Positions 54,128 through 63,026 of a stretch of 64,000 bases of DNA are shown piece after piece. The notes below the pieces were generated by a model. The model did no database searches. It was not told the DNA's origin and was given only the letters and a program-made list of their open reading frames with translations. The stretch is from Enterocola sp045611845 (GTDB lineage: Bacteria; Bacteroidota; Bacteroidia; Bacteroidales; Paludibacteraceae), in assembly GCA_045611845.1 (NCBI GenBank), contig JAZKXZ010000004.1, positions 62,001 through 126,000 on the forward strand, written 5' to 3'. Both the position numbers and the translations under genes were made by a program. Positions within the stretch are counted from its first letter, which is position 1; every line of letters begins with the position of its first letter.

Positions 54128-56857
54128 TTATTTAGATTCTTTGATAGCAGCTTGAGCAGCAGCAAGACGTGCGATTGGCACGCGGAATGGAGAACAAGAT
54201 ACATAGTTTAGACCTGTTCTATGGCAGAATTCAACAGAAGAAGGTTCACCACCGTGTTCACCACAAATACCGCATTTCAAGTCTGGGCGAGCAGCACGAC
54301 CTTTAGAAGTAGCCATTTGTACAAGTTGACCTACACCGTTTTGGTCTAGAACTTGGAATGGGTCATTTGGAAGGATCTTCATATCTAGGTATGCTGGTAA
54401 GAATGAAGCGATGTCGTCACGGCTATAACCAAATGTCATTTGAGTTAAGTCGTTTGTACCGAATGAGAAGAATTCAGCTTTAGTAGCGATTCTGTCAGCG
54501 GTTAACGCAGCACGTGGGATTTCGATCATTGTACCTACTTTGAATTCGATGCTGTCACCAGCTTCTTCGAATAATTTAGCAGCTTCAGCACGGATGATTG
54601 ATTCTTGGTTTGCGAACTCGTGAAGGATACCTGTTAGAGGAACCATAATTTCTGGGTGTGTTTCAACGCCTTCTTTCTTAAGTTCTAGAGCAGCACCTAA
54701 GATAGCGCGAGTTTGCATTTGAGTGATTTCTGGATAGGTATTACCTAAACGGCAACCACGGTGACCAAGCATTGGGTTAGCTTCGTGTAGAGAGTTTACA
54801 CGTTGACGAATATAGTCAAATGAAACGCCCATGATTTCAGCTAGTTCACGTTGTTCTTTTTCTTCGTGTGGTACGAACTCGTGTAATGGTGGGTCTAGTA
54901 AACGTACAGTTACTGGGCAACCTTCCATTGCTTTGAAGATACCTTTGAAGTCTGCTTGTTGGTAAGGAAGGATTTTAGCAAGAGCTTTACGACGACCGTC
55001 TTGAGTTTCTGCTAAGATCATTTCACGCATTGCGCGGATTTTGTCGCCTTCGAAGAACATGTGTTCTGTACGGCAAAGACCGATACCTACAGCACCAAAT
55101 TTACGAGCTACAGCAGCATCGTGTGGAGTATCAGCATTGGTACGAACTTGCATACGTGTATATTTGTCAGCAAGTTTCATTAATTCTGCGAAGTCTTCGT
55201 CTAGTTCTGCTTCTTTAGTTGCAACAGCACCTAAGTAAACGTCACCTGTAGAACCGTTAAGTGAAATGTAATCACCTTCTTTAAGAACTGTACCGTCTAC
55301 AGTCATTGTTTTAGCAACGTAGTCGATAACTAATGCACCAGCACCAGATACACAGCATTTACCCATACCACGAGCCACAACAGCAGCGTGAGAAGTCATA
55401 CCACCACGAGCGGTTAAGATACCTTCTGCAGCAGCCATACCAGCTAAGTCTTCTGGAGATGTTTCGATACGAACCATGATTACGCGTTCGCCTTTGCTAG
55501 CCCAAAGAGCAGCGTCGTCTGCGCTAAACACGATTTTACCGCAAGCAGCACCTGGAGATGCAGCAAGACCTTTAGTAAGAACTTTAGCAGATTTTAGAGC
55601 TGTTTTATCGAAAATTGGGTGTAATAATTCGTCTAGTTTGTTAGGTTCGCAACGTAAAACTGCTGTTTTTTCGTCGATCATACCTTCACGTAATAGGTCC
55701 ATAGCGATTTTAACCATCGCAGCACCAGTACGTTTACCGTTACGAGTTTGTAAGAACCAAAGTTTACCTTCTTGTACGGTGAACTCCATGTCTTGCATGT
55801 CGCGGTAGTGGTTTTCAAGTTTTGTTTGAAGTGCATCTAGCTCAGCGTAGATTTCTGGCATAGCTTCTTCCATTGAAGGATATTTAGAAGCACGTTCTTC
55901 TTCAGAAATGTTAGCTAGTTGAGCCCAACGTTGAGAACCGATTTTGGTGATTTGTTGTGGAGTACGGATACCAGCAACCACGTCTTCACCTTGAGCGTTG
56001 ATTAGGTACTCACCTACGAATAGGTTTTCACCAGTAGCAGCGTCACGGCTGAATGCAACACCAGTAGCAGATGTGTCACCCATGTTACCGAACACCATTG
56101 CTTGAACGTTAACAGCTGTACCCCATTCTGCTGGGATTCCTTCCATTTTTCTGTAAAGGATAGCACGTTCGTTCATCCAGCTGTCGAATACTGCACAGAT
56201 AGCACCCCAAAGTTGATCGTATGCAGATTCTGGGAAGTCTTTACCTGTTTGAGCTTTAACAGCTTCTTTGAAACGTTTAACAAGTTCTTGAAGGTCAGAA
56301 ACTTCAAGTTCTGTATCAAGTTTAACACCTTTTGCGTGTTTTACTGCTTCAATAATTTCTTCGAATGGGTCGATGTCAGTTTTGTTAACTGGTTTCATAC
56401 CTAGAACTACGTCACCGTACATTTGTACGAAACGACGATATGAGTCCCATACGAAACGAGGGTTACCTGTTTTAGCAACAAGACCTTCTACAACTTTATC
56501 ATTAAGACCTAGGTTAAGAATGGTATCCATCATACCTGGCATAGAAGCACGAGCACCAGAACGAACAGAAACTAAAAGTGGGTTTTCTACGTCACCAAAT
56601 TTAGAGTTCATTAGGCCTTCTACGTGTGCTAGAGCTGCAAGAACTTCTTCTTTTAGTAGCTCTACCATTTGTTCTTTACCTACTTCGTAATATTCATTAC
56701 AAACATCTGTTGTGATAGTGAAACCTGGAGGCACTGGCACACCAATAAGGTTCATTTCAGCAAGGTTAGCACCTTTACCGCCTAATAGGTTTCTCATGTC
56801 TGCTTTACCTTCAGCTTGTCCGTTACCGAAGGTATAAACGCGTTTTTTGTTATCCAT
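54128..56857 (-). CDS. ppdK: Pyruvate, phosphate dikinase
   Basis: The 909-residue full-length enzyme. The N-terminal ATP-grasp (LLGGKGANLAEMNLIGVPVPPGFTI), the phosphohistidine swivel domain with catalytic His in LTARGGMTSHAAVVARGMGK, and the C-terminal PEP/pyruvate barrel ending in GICGEHGGEPSSVEF are all present. It interconverts PEP and pyruvate with ATP, Pi, AMP and PPi, and complements PPi-dependent PFK in PPi-linked glycolysis. A TAAATTTG promoter is 59 bp upstream, and a terminator follows. Confidence 0.99.
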   Translation of the reverse strand: MDNKKRVYTFGNGQAEGKADMRNLLGGKGANLAEMNLIGVPVPPGFTITTDVCNEYYEVGKEQMVELLKEEVLAALAHVEGLMNSKFGDVENPLLVSVRSGARASMPGMMDTILNLGLNDKVVEGLVAKTGNPRFVWDSYRRFVQMYGDVVLGMKPVNKTDIDPFEEIIEAVKHAKGVKLDTELEVSDLQELVKRFKEAVKAQTGKDFPESAYDQLWGAICAVFDSWMNERAILYRKMEGIPAEWGTAVNVQAMVFGNMGDTSATGVAFSRDAATGENLFVGEYLINAQGEDVVAGIRTPQQITKIGSQRWAQLANISEEERASKYPSMEEAMPEIYAELDALQTKLENHYRDMQDMEFTVQEGKLWFLQTRNGKRTGAAMVKIAMDLLREGMIDEKTAVLRCEPNKLDELLHPIFDKTALKSAKVLTKGLAASPGAACGKIVFSADDAALWASKGERVIMVRIETSPEDLAGMAAAEGILTARGGMTSHAAVVARGMGKCCVSGAGALVIDYVAKTMTVDGTVLKEGDYISLNGSTGDVYLGAVATKEAELDEDFAELMKLADKYTRMQVRTNADTPHDAAVARKFGAVGIGLCRTEHMFFEGDKIRAMREMILAETQDGRRKALAKILPYQQADFKGIFKAMEGCPVTVRLLDPPLHEFVPHEEKEQRELAEIMGVSFDYIRQRVNSLHEANPMLGHRGCRLGNTYPEITQMQTRAILGAALELKKEGVETHPEIMVPLTGILHEFANQESIIRAEAAKLFEEAGDSIEFKVGTMIEIPRAALTADRIATKAEFFSFGTNDLTQMTFGYSRDDIASFLPAYLDMKILPNDPFQVLDQNGVGQLVQMATSKGRAARPDLKCGICGEHGGEPSSVEFCHRTGLNYVSCSPFRVPIARLAAAQAAIKESK

Positions 56858-56916
56858 AAGACTATTAAAAAATTAAAAATATTTTGTTGTTAAATTTATT
56901 TTGCTTTTAAAGATTG

Positions 56917-56924
56917 CAAATTTA
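56917..56924 (-). promoter_or_regulatory. ppdK promoter, TAAATTTG
   Basis: Reverse complement of CAAATTTA, 59 bp before the ppdK ATG. Confidence 0.5.
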
Positions 56925-56932
56925 ATGATTTT

Positions 56933-56980
56933 TTTTAACAAAAAAAACGTTTATACCCGATTTCTGATATAAACGTTTAA
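56933..56980 (-). terminator. Terminator of recF-dciA-yggS
   Basis: AACGTTTATA and TATAAACGTT form a 10-bp stem around 12 nt; on the minus strand a long T run follows. It lies 20-70 bp after the yggS stop. Confidence 0.75.
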
Positions 56981-57001
56981 ATTATTTTTCGCATTCCTAT
57001 C

Positions 57002-57664
57002 CTAACTCCTTTCACCAAATATCCCGCTTCCTACTCGCACTATGGTGGAGCCCTCGCTCATGGCTATTTTGTAGTCGTCGGTCATGCCCATTGAGATTTC
57101 TTTAAATTCCTCATTTGCAGAGAAGTACGCCATTTTAAGATAGGCAAAGTTTGCTACTAGAGTTTTAAATTCTTTTCTGATTTGTTTTTCGTCTTCGGTA
57201 TAGGTTGCCATGCCCATTACACCGATAATGCGGATATTTTTAAGAGCAGAAAACTCTTCTGAAGAAAGAACTGCTTCACATTCTTCTAGTGAAAAACCAG
57301 ATTTAGTTTCTTCTTGTGCCACATGAAACTGTAGCAAGCAGTCTATCACCCTATCGTTTTTAAGGGCTTGCTTATTGATTTCTTGCATAAGTTTTAGAGA
57401 GTCCACAGACTCTATGCAAAAGATAAAAGGAGCAATATATTTTACTTTATTGGTTTGAAGATGACCGATAAAGTGCCATTCAATATCTTTTGGGAGCGCT
57501 TCTGCTTTGTCTCTCACCTCTAGCGCATGACTCTCTCCAAACACTCGTTGCCCTGCCTCATAAGCCTCTTCTAGTAACTCCATTGGCTGATATTTAGAAA
57601 CAGCCACAAGTTTTACATTCTCCTTTAGAGTTTGCTTTACTGCTAATAAATTATCCTTTACCAT
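57002..57664 (-). CDS. YggS/PLPBP-family PLP homeostasis protein
   Basis: A 220-residue single-domain alanine-racemase-N-fold protein. The PLP lysine is in KLVAVSKYQP (about residue 23), with GESHALEVRDKAEAL, WHFIGHLQTNKVKY and GMTDDYKIAMSEGSTIVRVGSGIFG also conserved. It buffers pyridoxal phosphate and amino-acid pools. The ATG overlaps the DciA-like stop by one base, making a recF-dciA-yggS unit. Confidence 0.95.
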   Translation of the reverse strand: MVKDNLLAVKQTLKENVKLVAVSKYQPMELLEEAYEAGQRVFGESHALEVRDKAEALPKDIEWHFIGHLQTNKVKYIAPFIFCIESVDSLKLMQEINKQALKNDRVIDCLLQFHVAQEETKSGFSLEECEAVLSSEEFSALKNIRIIGVMGMATYTEDEKQIRKEFKTLVANFAYLKMAYFSANEEFKEISMGMTDDYKIAMSEGSTIVRVGSGIFGERS

Positions 57665-57990
57665 TATTTTCTTATAATTATTTCTCTAACCATAAAAACG
57701 CCATCTAATTCTGCATTTAAAAGTTGCAGAATTTTATGTCTGCTCACAATTTCTTTAAAACCTTGCACCACTACAGAAGACTCTCCTTTTACGATGTAAA
57801 CGATTAATTCCCAAGTCTTTCTATCTACTTCAACACGGTCGATACAAGGAATAAGAAATGGTGCTTTTTTGTTTAGTATAAACGTAAATTTGTTGCAGAT
57901 TTCTGCACCCTTAAAATTCTCATACAAACCTTGACTTATAAGAAAATTTTCTAGTAACCCTCCTACTTTTTCAAATCTTTTACGTTTCAT
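57664..57990 (-). CDS. DciA-like (DUF721) protein
   Basis: A 108-residue DUF721 protein. The family fold is a small KH-like alpha-beta unit, as in RKRFEKVGGLLENFLISQGLYENF and WELIVYIVKGESSVVVQGFKEIVSRHKILQLLN. DciA loads or regulates the replicative helicase in bacteria without DnaC. Here its ATG overlaps the recF stop by 4 nt, the usual recF neighbour pattern in Bacteroidota. Identification rests on length, basic character and context. Confidence 0.82.
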   Translation of the reverse strand: MKRKRFEKVGGLLENFLISQGLYENFKGAEICNKFTFILNKKAPFLIPCIDRVEVDRKTWELIVYIVKGESSVVVQGFKEIVSRHKILQLLNAELDGVFMVREIIIRK

Positions 57991-59072
57991 ACTATTCTGC
58001 CATCTTCTATATAAAAGACTTTCTTTTCTGCGTTTACAGTTTCTAAAAGAAGGTCTAAATGCTCTCTGTTTGTGTCAGTTATGAAAATTTGACCAAAATC
58101 GTTGCCAGAAACAAGGTTTACGATTTGCCCTACCCTAGATGAGTCTAGTTTGTCAAAAATATCATCTAGAAGAAGTATTGGAGTAACCTGTTTCGACTTC
58201 TTTAAGAAGAAGAATTGTGCAAGTTTTAGTGCCACAAGGAAACTTTTTGTTTGCCCTTGCGATGCCACTTTTTTAAGAGGATATTCACCTAGAAACATTT
58301 CCAGTTCGTCTTTATGAATGCCCTTTGTAGTATAGCCTATAATGTCGTCTCTGTAGCGACTTTCTGCCAAAAGTTCTGCCAAATCGCCCTCTTGCATACT
58401 AGAACGATACTTTATATCGGCGATTTCTTTTCCGCCAGACACCACAGTGTAATATTGTGAAAATATAGGCAAAAATTCTTCTAAAAACTCGATGCGTTTT
58501 TTGTAGATATAGTCTGCTTTTCTCACCATAATCATTTCACTTACAGAAAGCAAATCTGGGTCGAGGTTGTGAGCACGAAGCAAGCAATTGCGTTGCGTTA
58601 GCGCATGATTGTATTCTAAAAGTTGGTTTAAATATTCCTTGTCGTATTGAGCAATAACACCGTCGATAAATTTTCTGCGTTCGGCACTGCCTTCACTAAT
58701 AAGAACATCGTCTTTTGGCGATACAATCACTAGCGGAATAAGTCCAATATGGTCTGCAAGACGGTCGTATTCTTTTTTGTTTCTTTGAAAACTTTTCTTT
58801 TGGCCTTTCTTTACGCCCACAGAAATATTTTCTTCAATATTGTTTCTAAGAAACTTGCCCGAAAGCATCATAAAACCTTCGTCGTGACGAATGTTTTGGC
58901 TGTCGATATTGTTTGTGTGGCTTTTGCAAAACGCCAAATAATACACCGTATCGAGCAGATTGGTCTTCCCTACACCATTCTGACCTATAAAACAATTTAT
59001 TCCCGAGCAGAATTCAACATCTAGTTCGGGAAGATTTTTATAATTTATTAATGAGAGTTTTTTTAAAAACAT
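57987..59072 (-). CDS. recF: DNA replication and repair protein RecF
   Basis: The 361-residue ABC-type ATPase. Walker A is GQNGVGKT at 30-37, the signature is SQGQTKSF and Walker B is LLLDDIFDKLD, followed by the D-loop. RecF loads RecA at gaps with RecO and RecR. It is first in the recF-dciA-yggS unit. No TAnnTTTG promoter was seen; the region upstream is a large palindrome. Confidence 0.97.
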   Translation of the reverse strand: MFLKKLSLINYKNLPELDVEFCSGINCFIGQNGVGKTNLLDTVYYLAFCKSHTNNIDSQNIRHDEGFMMLSGKFLRNNIEENISVGVKKGQKKSFQRNKKEYDRLADHIGLIPLVIVSPKDDVLISEGSAERRKFIDGVIAQYDKEYLNQLLEYNHALTQRNCLLRAHNLDPDLLSVSEMIMVRKADYIYKKRIEFLEEFLPIFSQYYTVVSGGKEIADIKYRSSMQEGDLAELLAESRYRDDIIGYTTKGIHKDELEMFLGEYPLKKVASQGQTKSFLVALKLAQFFFLKKSKQVTPILLLDDIFDKLDSSRVGQIVNLVSGNDFGQIFITDTNREHLDLLLETVNAEKKVFYIEDGRIV

Positions 59073-59082
59073 CTGTTTAGTC

Positions 59083-59172
59083 GTTTAGGCGGATATTAAT
59101 TGTTAGCTTTATTTCTTTAAGGGCGGTCACGCCTCAAGAAATAAACTAACAATCAATATAAACCCCGTTAAA
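59083..59172. repeat. Large imperfect palindrome (about 90 bp) between recF and the SPFH gene
   Basis: TTGTTAGCTTTATTTCTT pairs with AAGAAATAAACTAACAA (one bulge), the centre is GGGCG-gtca-CGCC, and pairing continues outward as ATATTAA/TCAATAT and GTTTA/TAAAC. It is probably a REP/MITE-type element or a double-ended terminator. Confidence 0.65.
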
Positions 59173-59179
59173 TACGCTC

Positions 59180-59947
59180 TTATTTAATAGTAAGGAATGG
59201 CAGTTGATCACCACTAAAATATTGTGGAAGTTGACCATTCCATTTGTTGATTGCCATTTCTTGAAGCACAAGTGGAGAAAGAGAAGCTTGTTTTACTTTT
59301 TGAGCTTCTGCTTCTAGTTTCATGCGTTCAAGGGTAAATTTAGCAGTAAGAGCTCCTTGTTCTGCAATTTTTTTATCTTCGATGGCTTTGTTGAAGTCGT
59401 CGCTAAAGTCGTGGTTTGTGATAAGAAGGCTCTTCACTTTAATACCTGTACCTGCCACTTGTTCAGAGAAAGAAGAGTTGATTTTGTTTGAAATCTCTGC
59501 ACGTTTTTCTACGAATGTTTCGATAGGATATTCTGCGATAACGGCATTCACTTTTTCTGAAAGTGTTGGGCGGATTAGGGTATTTTCAATGTTTTCACCG
59601 TATGTTTGGAAAATTCTGCCCACTTCATTTGGGTCTAGTGAATAAACTAGAGCCACATCTACAGAAATGGTTTGAATATCGCTAGAAGACACTTCGGTGT
59701 GAATTGTTAGATTTTTGTCACGAATAGAGATAAATTTTACGTTATCTGCCACTGGAACCTTGAAGTTTAAACCTTCGTTTGCCACTGAACTTAAGCTACC
59801 AAAACGTAACACTACGCCTCTTTCGCCTGTATCTACAGTGTAGAAACAAGTTACTAAGCCCATTAAAATAATTGCTACTACTGCTCCTGATACTAAAGTT
59901 GAAAAACTAAATTTTGGAGCTACTGGTTTTGATTGTTGTTGATACAT
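59180..59947 (-). CDS. Prohibitin-like SPFH/Band 7 protein
   Basis: 255 residues with one N-terminal membrane segment (about 18-37) then the SPFH domain opening TVDTGERGVVLRFGSLSSVANEGLNFKVP. A helical coiled-coil follows (FNKAIEDKKIAEQGALTAKFTLERMKLEAEAQKVKQ) and the end is short. Such proteins form membrane rings that control proteases or membrane organisation. It has its own TAnnTTTG element. It is a little shorter than most prohibitin homologues. Confidence 0.9.
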   Translation of the reverse strand: MYQQQSKPVAPKFSFSTLVSGAVVAIILMGLVTCFYTVDTGERGVVLRFGSLSSVANEGLNFKVPVADNVKFISIRDKNLTIHTEVSSSDIQTISVDVALVYSLDPNEVGRIFQTYGENIENTLIRPTLSEKVNAVIAEYPIETFVEKRAEISNKINSSFSEQVAGTGIKVKSLLITNHDFSDDFNKAIEDKKIAEQGALTAKFTLERMKLEAEAQKVKQASLSPLVLQEMAINKWNGQLPQYFSGDQLPFLTIK

Positions 59948-60001
59948 ATTATTATATTTTTTTGATTTTTACTAGATTTTGTGCATTTCTTACACGAAGT
60001 A

Positions 60002-60009
60002 CAAATATA
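60002..60009 (-). promoter_or_regulatory. Promoter of the SPFH gene, TATATTTG
   Basis: Reverse complement of CAAATATA, 54 bp upstream of the ATG. Confidence 0.5.
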
Positions 60010-60030
60010 AAAATTTTCCGCCGTAAAACA

Positions 60031-60064
60031 CAAAAGAGCCGATAAAAATTATCAACTCTTTTAT
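60031..60064 (-). terminator. Terminator of the DUF2147 gene
   Basis: AAAAGAG and CTCTTTT pair, with inner GATAA/TTATC; T's follow on the minus strand. Confidence 0.6.
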
Positions 60065-60085
60065 TGTTTTAGATGCCCTATAAAA

Positions 60086-60541
60086 TCATTCAGTTATTCG
60101 TTGCCAATACAATGTTTTACCTATACCTAGGATTGTTCCTCTCAACTTCAAGGTATTTGCGTCGGTGAATTCGGCAGTAGCATTTACTTTGATACCCATG
60201 GTTGGGTCGTAGATTTTAGCATCGCCCCACTCCTTGTCTTCTGCGATGTATTTAAGACCTTTTACTAGGATGATTTCATCTACATAAACATCACGAAGAG
60301 ATTTGTCTGGGTTTTTCACGTCTTTGCGTTTGTTGCCGTCTTCGTCATAAAGTTTTTCTACCCAGAAAACTTGTGCGTTGTAGGTGCCATCGGCATTTTT
60401 GGTTACGCGCACTTTACTTTTTGTACCACCACGATCTGTTAGGTATTCACCTAAAATATTGTCGCCGTTGTCATTTAAACCTTGTGCTAGTGCAGGGGTT
60501 AACACTATTGCACAAAAAATCATCATTAAAATCTTTTTCAT
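60086..60541 (-). CDS. Secreted DUF2147 protein
   Basis: 151 residues from the ATG at 60541, with a signal peptide (1-19, ending TPALAQ). The body is the DUF2147 lipocalin-like beta barrel: NILGEYLTDRGGTKSKVRVTKNADGTYNAQVFWVEKLYDEDGN... and KLRGTILGIGKTLYWQRI. It is common in Bacteroidota periplasm with unknown ligand. An upstream ATG (60661) is rejected because a -7/-33 promoter pair and a terminator lie between. Confidence 0.9.
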   Translation of the reverse strand: MKKILMMIFCAIVLTPALAQGLNDNGDNILGEYLTDRGGTKSKVRVTKNADGTYNAQVFWVEKLYDEDGNKRKDVKNPDKSLRDVYVDEIILVKGLKYIAEDKEWGDAKIYDPTMGIKVNATAEFTDANTLKLRGTILGIGKTLYWQRITE

Positions 60542-60566
60542 TTGTTCTTTTGTTTTAATTCGCGTG

Positions 60567-60599
60567 CAAAGATAATAAATTTTGCACAAAATATGCAAA
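60567..60599 (-). promoter_or_regulatory. DUF2147 gene promoter (TTTG and TATCTTTG)
   Basis: TATCTTTG at 60574-60567 and TTTG at 60599-60596 are 21 nt apart; the gene starts 26 bp further on. Confidence 0.65.
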
Positions 60600-60617
60600 A
60601 GTGTGCAATTTTTAACA

Positions 60618-60655
60618 TAAAAAGAGCCCGACAAAACGTCGAGCTCTTGTAACTT
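60618..60655 (-). terminator. lysS-gpsA-pgi operon terminator
   Basis: AAGAGC(cc)GAC-aaaac-GTC(ga)GCTCTT forms a stem; a smaller GGGC/GCCC hairpin lies just upstream at about 60656-60672. Confidence 0.65.
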
Positions 60656-60682
60656 GGGCACGAAATCGCCCTTTAAAATATT

Positions 60683-62020
60683 TTACAGACGTGCTTTGAT
60701 TGCTGCACTTTCCGCTTCATAACCTGGTTTATCTAGAAGCGCGAACATATTTTTCTTGTAAGCTTCTACACCTGGTTGGTTGAATGGATTAACACCTAAA
60801 ACGTAACCGCTGATACCGCAACCAATTTCGAAGAAGTAGATCAACTCACCGATATAGTATGCGTTAAGTTCAGGAATTTCGATTTTTAAGTTTGGAACAC
60901 CACCGTCTACGTGAGCTAGCATAGTACCTAGTTCTGCCATTTTGTTAACTTCGTCAACACGTTTGCCTGCTAAGAAGTTTAGACCGTCTAGGTTTGCTTC
61001 GTCGGTAGGGATAACCATAGATTTGTTTGGTTTGCATACAGAAAGTACTGTTTCGAAGATAGTACGTTCACCTTCTTGAATCCATTGACCCATAGAGTGA
61101 AGGTCGGTGGTGAAGTCTACTGCAGCGTTGAAGATACCTTTATTGTCTTTACCTTCACTTTCGCCGTAAAGTTGTTTCCACCATTCTGCAAAGAAGTGAA
61201 GTTTTGGTTGATAGTTAACAAGGATTTCGATTTTTTTACCGCTTTGATATAGAGCGTTACGTGTTGCTGCATAGATAGCTGCAGGGTTTTCTGCAAATGG
61301 AGTATCAACACCGCAAACTTGTTCCATACGTTGAGCACCAGCTACTAGAGATTTGATGTCTAGACCTGCTACTGCGATAGGAAGAAGACCTACTGGAGTA
61401 AGCACAGAGAAACGACCACCTACGTTGTCTGGAATTACGTATGTTTTGTAACCTTCTTGGTTTGCTAGGGTACGTAGAGCACCTTTAGCTTGGTCGGTAA
61501 TAGCTACGATAAGTTTTTTAGCAGCTTCTTTACCTGCTTGTTCTTCTAGTTGAGTTTTTAGAAGACGGAAAGCAAGAGCTGTTTCTGTAGTTGTACCTGA
61601 TTTAGAAATATTGATAATACCAAATTTTTTACCTTTTAGGTATTCGCTAAGTTCAGCTAGGTAGTCTTCGCCAATGTTGTTACCAGCGTAAACAATCACT
61701 GGTTTGTTGTTTTGTAACCATTCGAAGCTGTTTGATAGAGAGTCAATAACAGCTTTAGCACCTAGGTAGCTACCGCCGATACCTGCTACAACTACTACTT
61801 CGCAGTTTTCACGAAGGAAGTTTGCTGTTTCTTGGATATCATCTAGGAATTCTGGAGTGATAGATGATGGAAGGTGTAACCAACCTAAGAAGTCGTTACC
61901 TTCACCTGTACCGTTTTCTAGAGTTTGTGAACAAGCTTTTACTTGATTTTCAAAACCCATAATTGTTTCTTTTGAAACAAAGTTAGTACAATTGTCGATA
62001 ATTAATTTAATGTCTTGCAT
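60683..62020 (-). CDS. pgi: Glucose-6-phosphate isomerase
   Basis: A 445-residue enzyme of the short bacterial type (about 450). Phosphosugar motifs GGSYLGAKAVIDSLS and INISKSGTTTETALAFRLLK are present, with catalytic Glu in EWWKQLYGESEGK and later HVDGGVPNLKI. It interconverts glucose 6-P and fructose 6-P, the substrate of the PPi-PFK above. It starts 5 nt after gpsA stops. Confidence 0.98.
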   Translation of the reverse strand: MQDIKLIIDNCTNFVSKETIMGFENQVKACSQTLENGTGEGNDFLGWLHLPSSITPEFLDDIQETANFLRENCEVVVVAGIGGSYLGAKAVIDSLSNSFEWLQNNKPVIVYAGNNIGEDYLAELSEYLKGKKFGIINISKSGTTTETALAFRLLKTQLEEQAGKEAAKKLIVAITDQAKGALRTLANQEGYKTYVIPDNVGGRFSVLTPVGLLPIAVAGLDIKSLVAGAQRMEQVCGVDTPFAENPAAIYAATRNALYQSGKKIEILVNYQPKLHFFAEWWKQLYGESEGKDNKGIFNAAVDFTTDLHSMGQWIQEGERTIFETVLSVCKPNKSMVIPTDEANLDGLNFLAGKRVDEVNKMAELGTMLAHVDGGVPNLKIEIPELNAYYIGELIYFFEIGCGISGYVLGVNPFNQPGVEAYKKNMFALLDKPGYEAESAAIKARL

Positions 62021-62024
62021 AGTT

Positions 62025-63023
62025 TTATCTTATTTTTTCTGTTAATGATTTAATTTCAATATTTGGTGAGATGCGTTCGTAAAGAATATTGTAACAAGCA
62101 TCCAAAATAGGCATTTCAACGTTGTATTGTTCGTTGATTTCTTTGATACATTTAGTACCGTAGTAGCCTTCTGCTATCATTTCCATTTCTAGTTGAGAAG
62201 AACGCACAGAATAACCCTTGCCTATCATTGAACCGAAAGTACGGTTTCTACTAAATTTTGAATATGCTGTTACAAGAAGGTCTCCTAAATATGCTGCATC
62301 TTGTAGGTTTCTTTCTTCTTCTGGAGAAATTGTGTTTACAAAACGTGACATTTCACGAATACTATTAGAAACCAAGATTGCTTGGAAGTTGTCGCCATAT
62401 TTAAGACCGTGGCAAATACCTGATGCTATCGCATAAACGTTTTTAAGTACTGAAGCATATTCAATACCTCTAACGTCGGTAGTGATATAGGTTTTCAAAT
62501 AGGTATTTGAGATTCTATTTGAAAAGAATTCGGCAAATTTTAGGTTTTTGCTACCAACTGTTAGGTATGAAAGACGTTCTAGAGCCACTTCTTCTGCGTG
62601 ACAAGGACCTGCAATTACAGCAATATCTTCTTCATTCACGCCGTAGAATTTAGTAAAGTAGTCTGACACAATCATATTTTCCTCTGGCACAATACCTTTG
62701 ATGGCTGTTACCACTTTTTTACCTGCAAGTGAAGTGGTCACTTTTGCAAGGTGAGATTTAAGGAAAGGTGAAGGTGTAGCAAATACCAAAACATCAGAAT
62801 GCCTGATAGCTAAATTTATGTTTGAATAGAATTTGATTTTCTTAATATCAAACTTAACAGAACTCAAATATGATGGATTGCATCCTGTTTCTTTAAATTT
62901 TTCTATTTGTTCTGGGCGACGCATGTACCAATTGATTCTATTTCCATTGGCCATACTCATTTTAGCGATAGCTGTAGCCCAGCTACCTCCACCCATAATA
63001 CATATTTTTAATTTAGAAAACAT
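62025..63023 (-). CDS. gpsA: NAD(P)-dependent glycerol-3-phosphate dehydrogenase
   Basis: A 332-residue protein with the N-terminal Rossmann motif GGGSWATA at 11-18, the catalytic lysine region VVTAIKGIVPEENMIVSDYF, AGPCHAEEVALERLSYLTVG, and the C-terminal helical domain with LKNVYAIASGICHGLKYGDN. It makes sn-glycerol 3-phosphate for phospholipids. It sits 3 nt after lysS and 5 nt before pgi. Confidence 0.98.
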   Translation of the reverse strand: MFSKLKICIMGGGSWATAIAKMSMANGNRINWYMRRPEQIEKFKETGCNPSYLSSVKFDIKKIKFYSNINLAIRHSDVLVFATPSPFLKSHLAKVTTSLAGKKVVTAIKGIVPEENMIVSDYFTKFYGVNEEDIAVIAGPCHAEEVALERLSYLTVGSKNLKFAEFFSNRISNTYLKTYITTDVRGIEYASVLKNVYAIASGICHGLKYGDNFQAILVSNSIREMSRFVNTISPEEERNLQDAAYLGDLLVTAYSKFSRNRTFGSMIGKGYSVRSSQLEMEMIAEGYYGTKCIKEINEQYNVEMPILDACYNILYERISPNIEIKSLTEKIR

Positions 63024-63026
63024 ATC

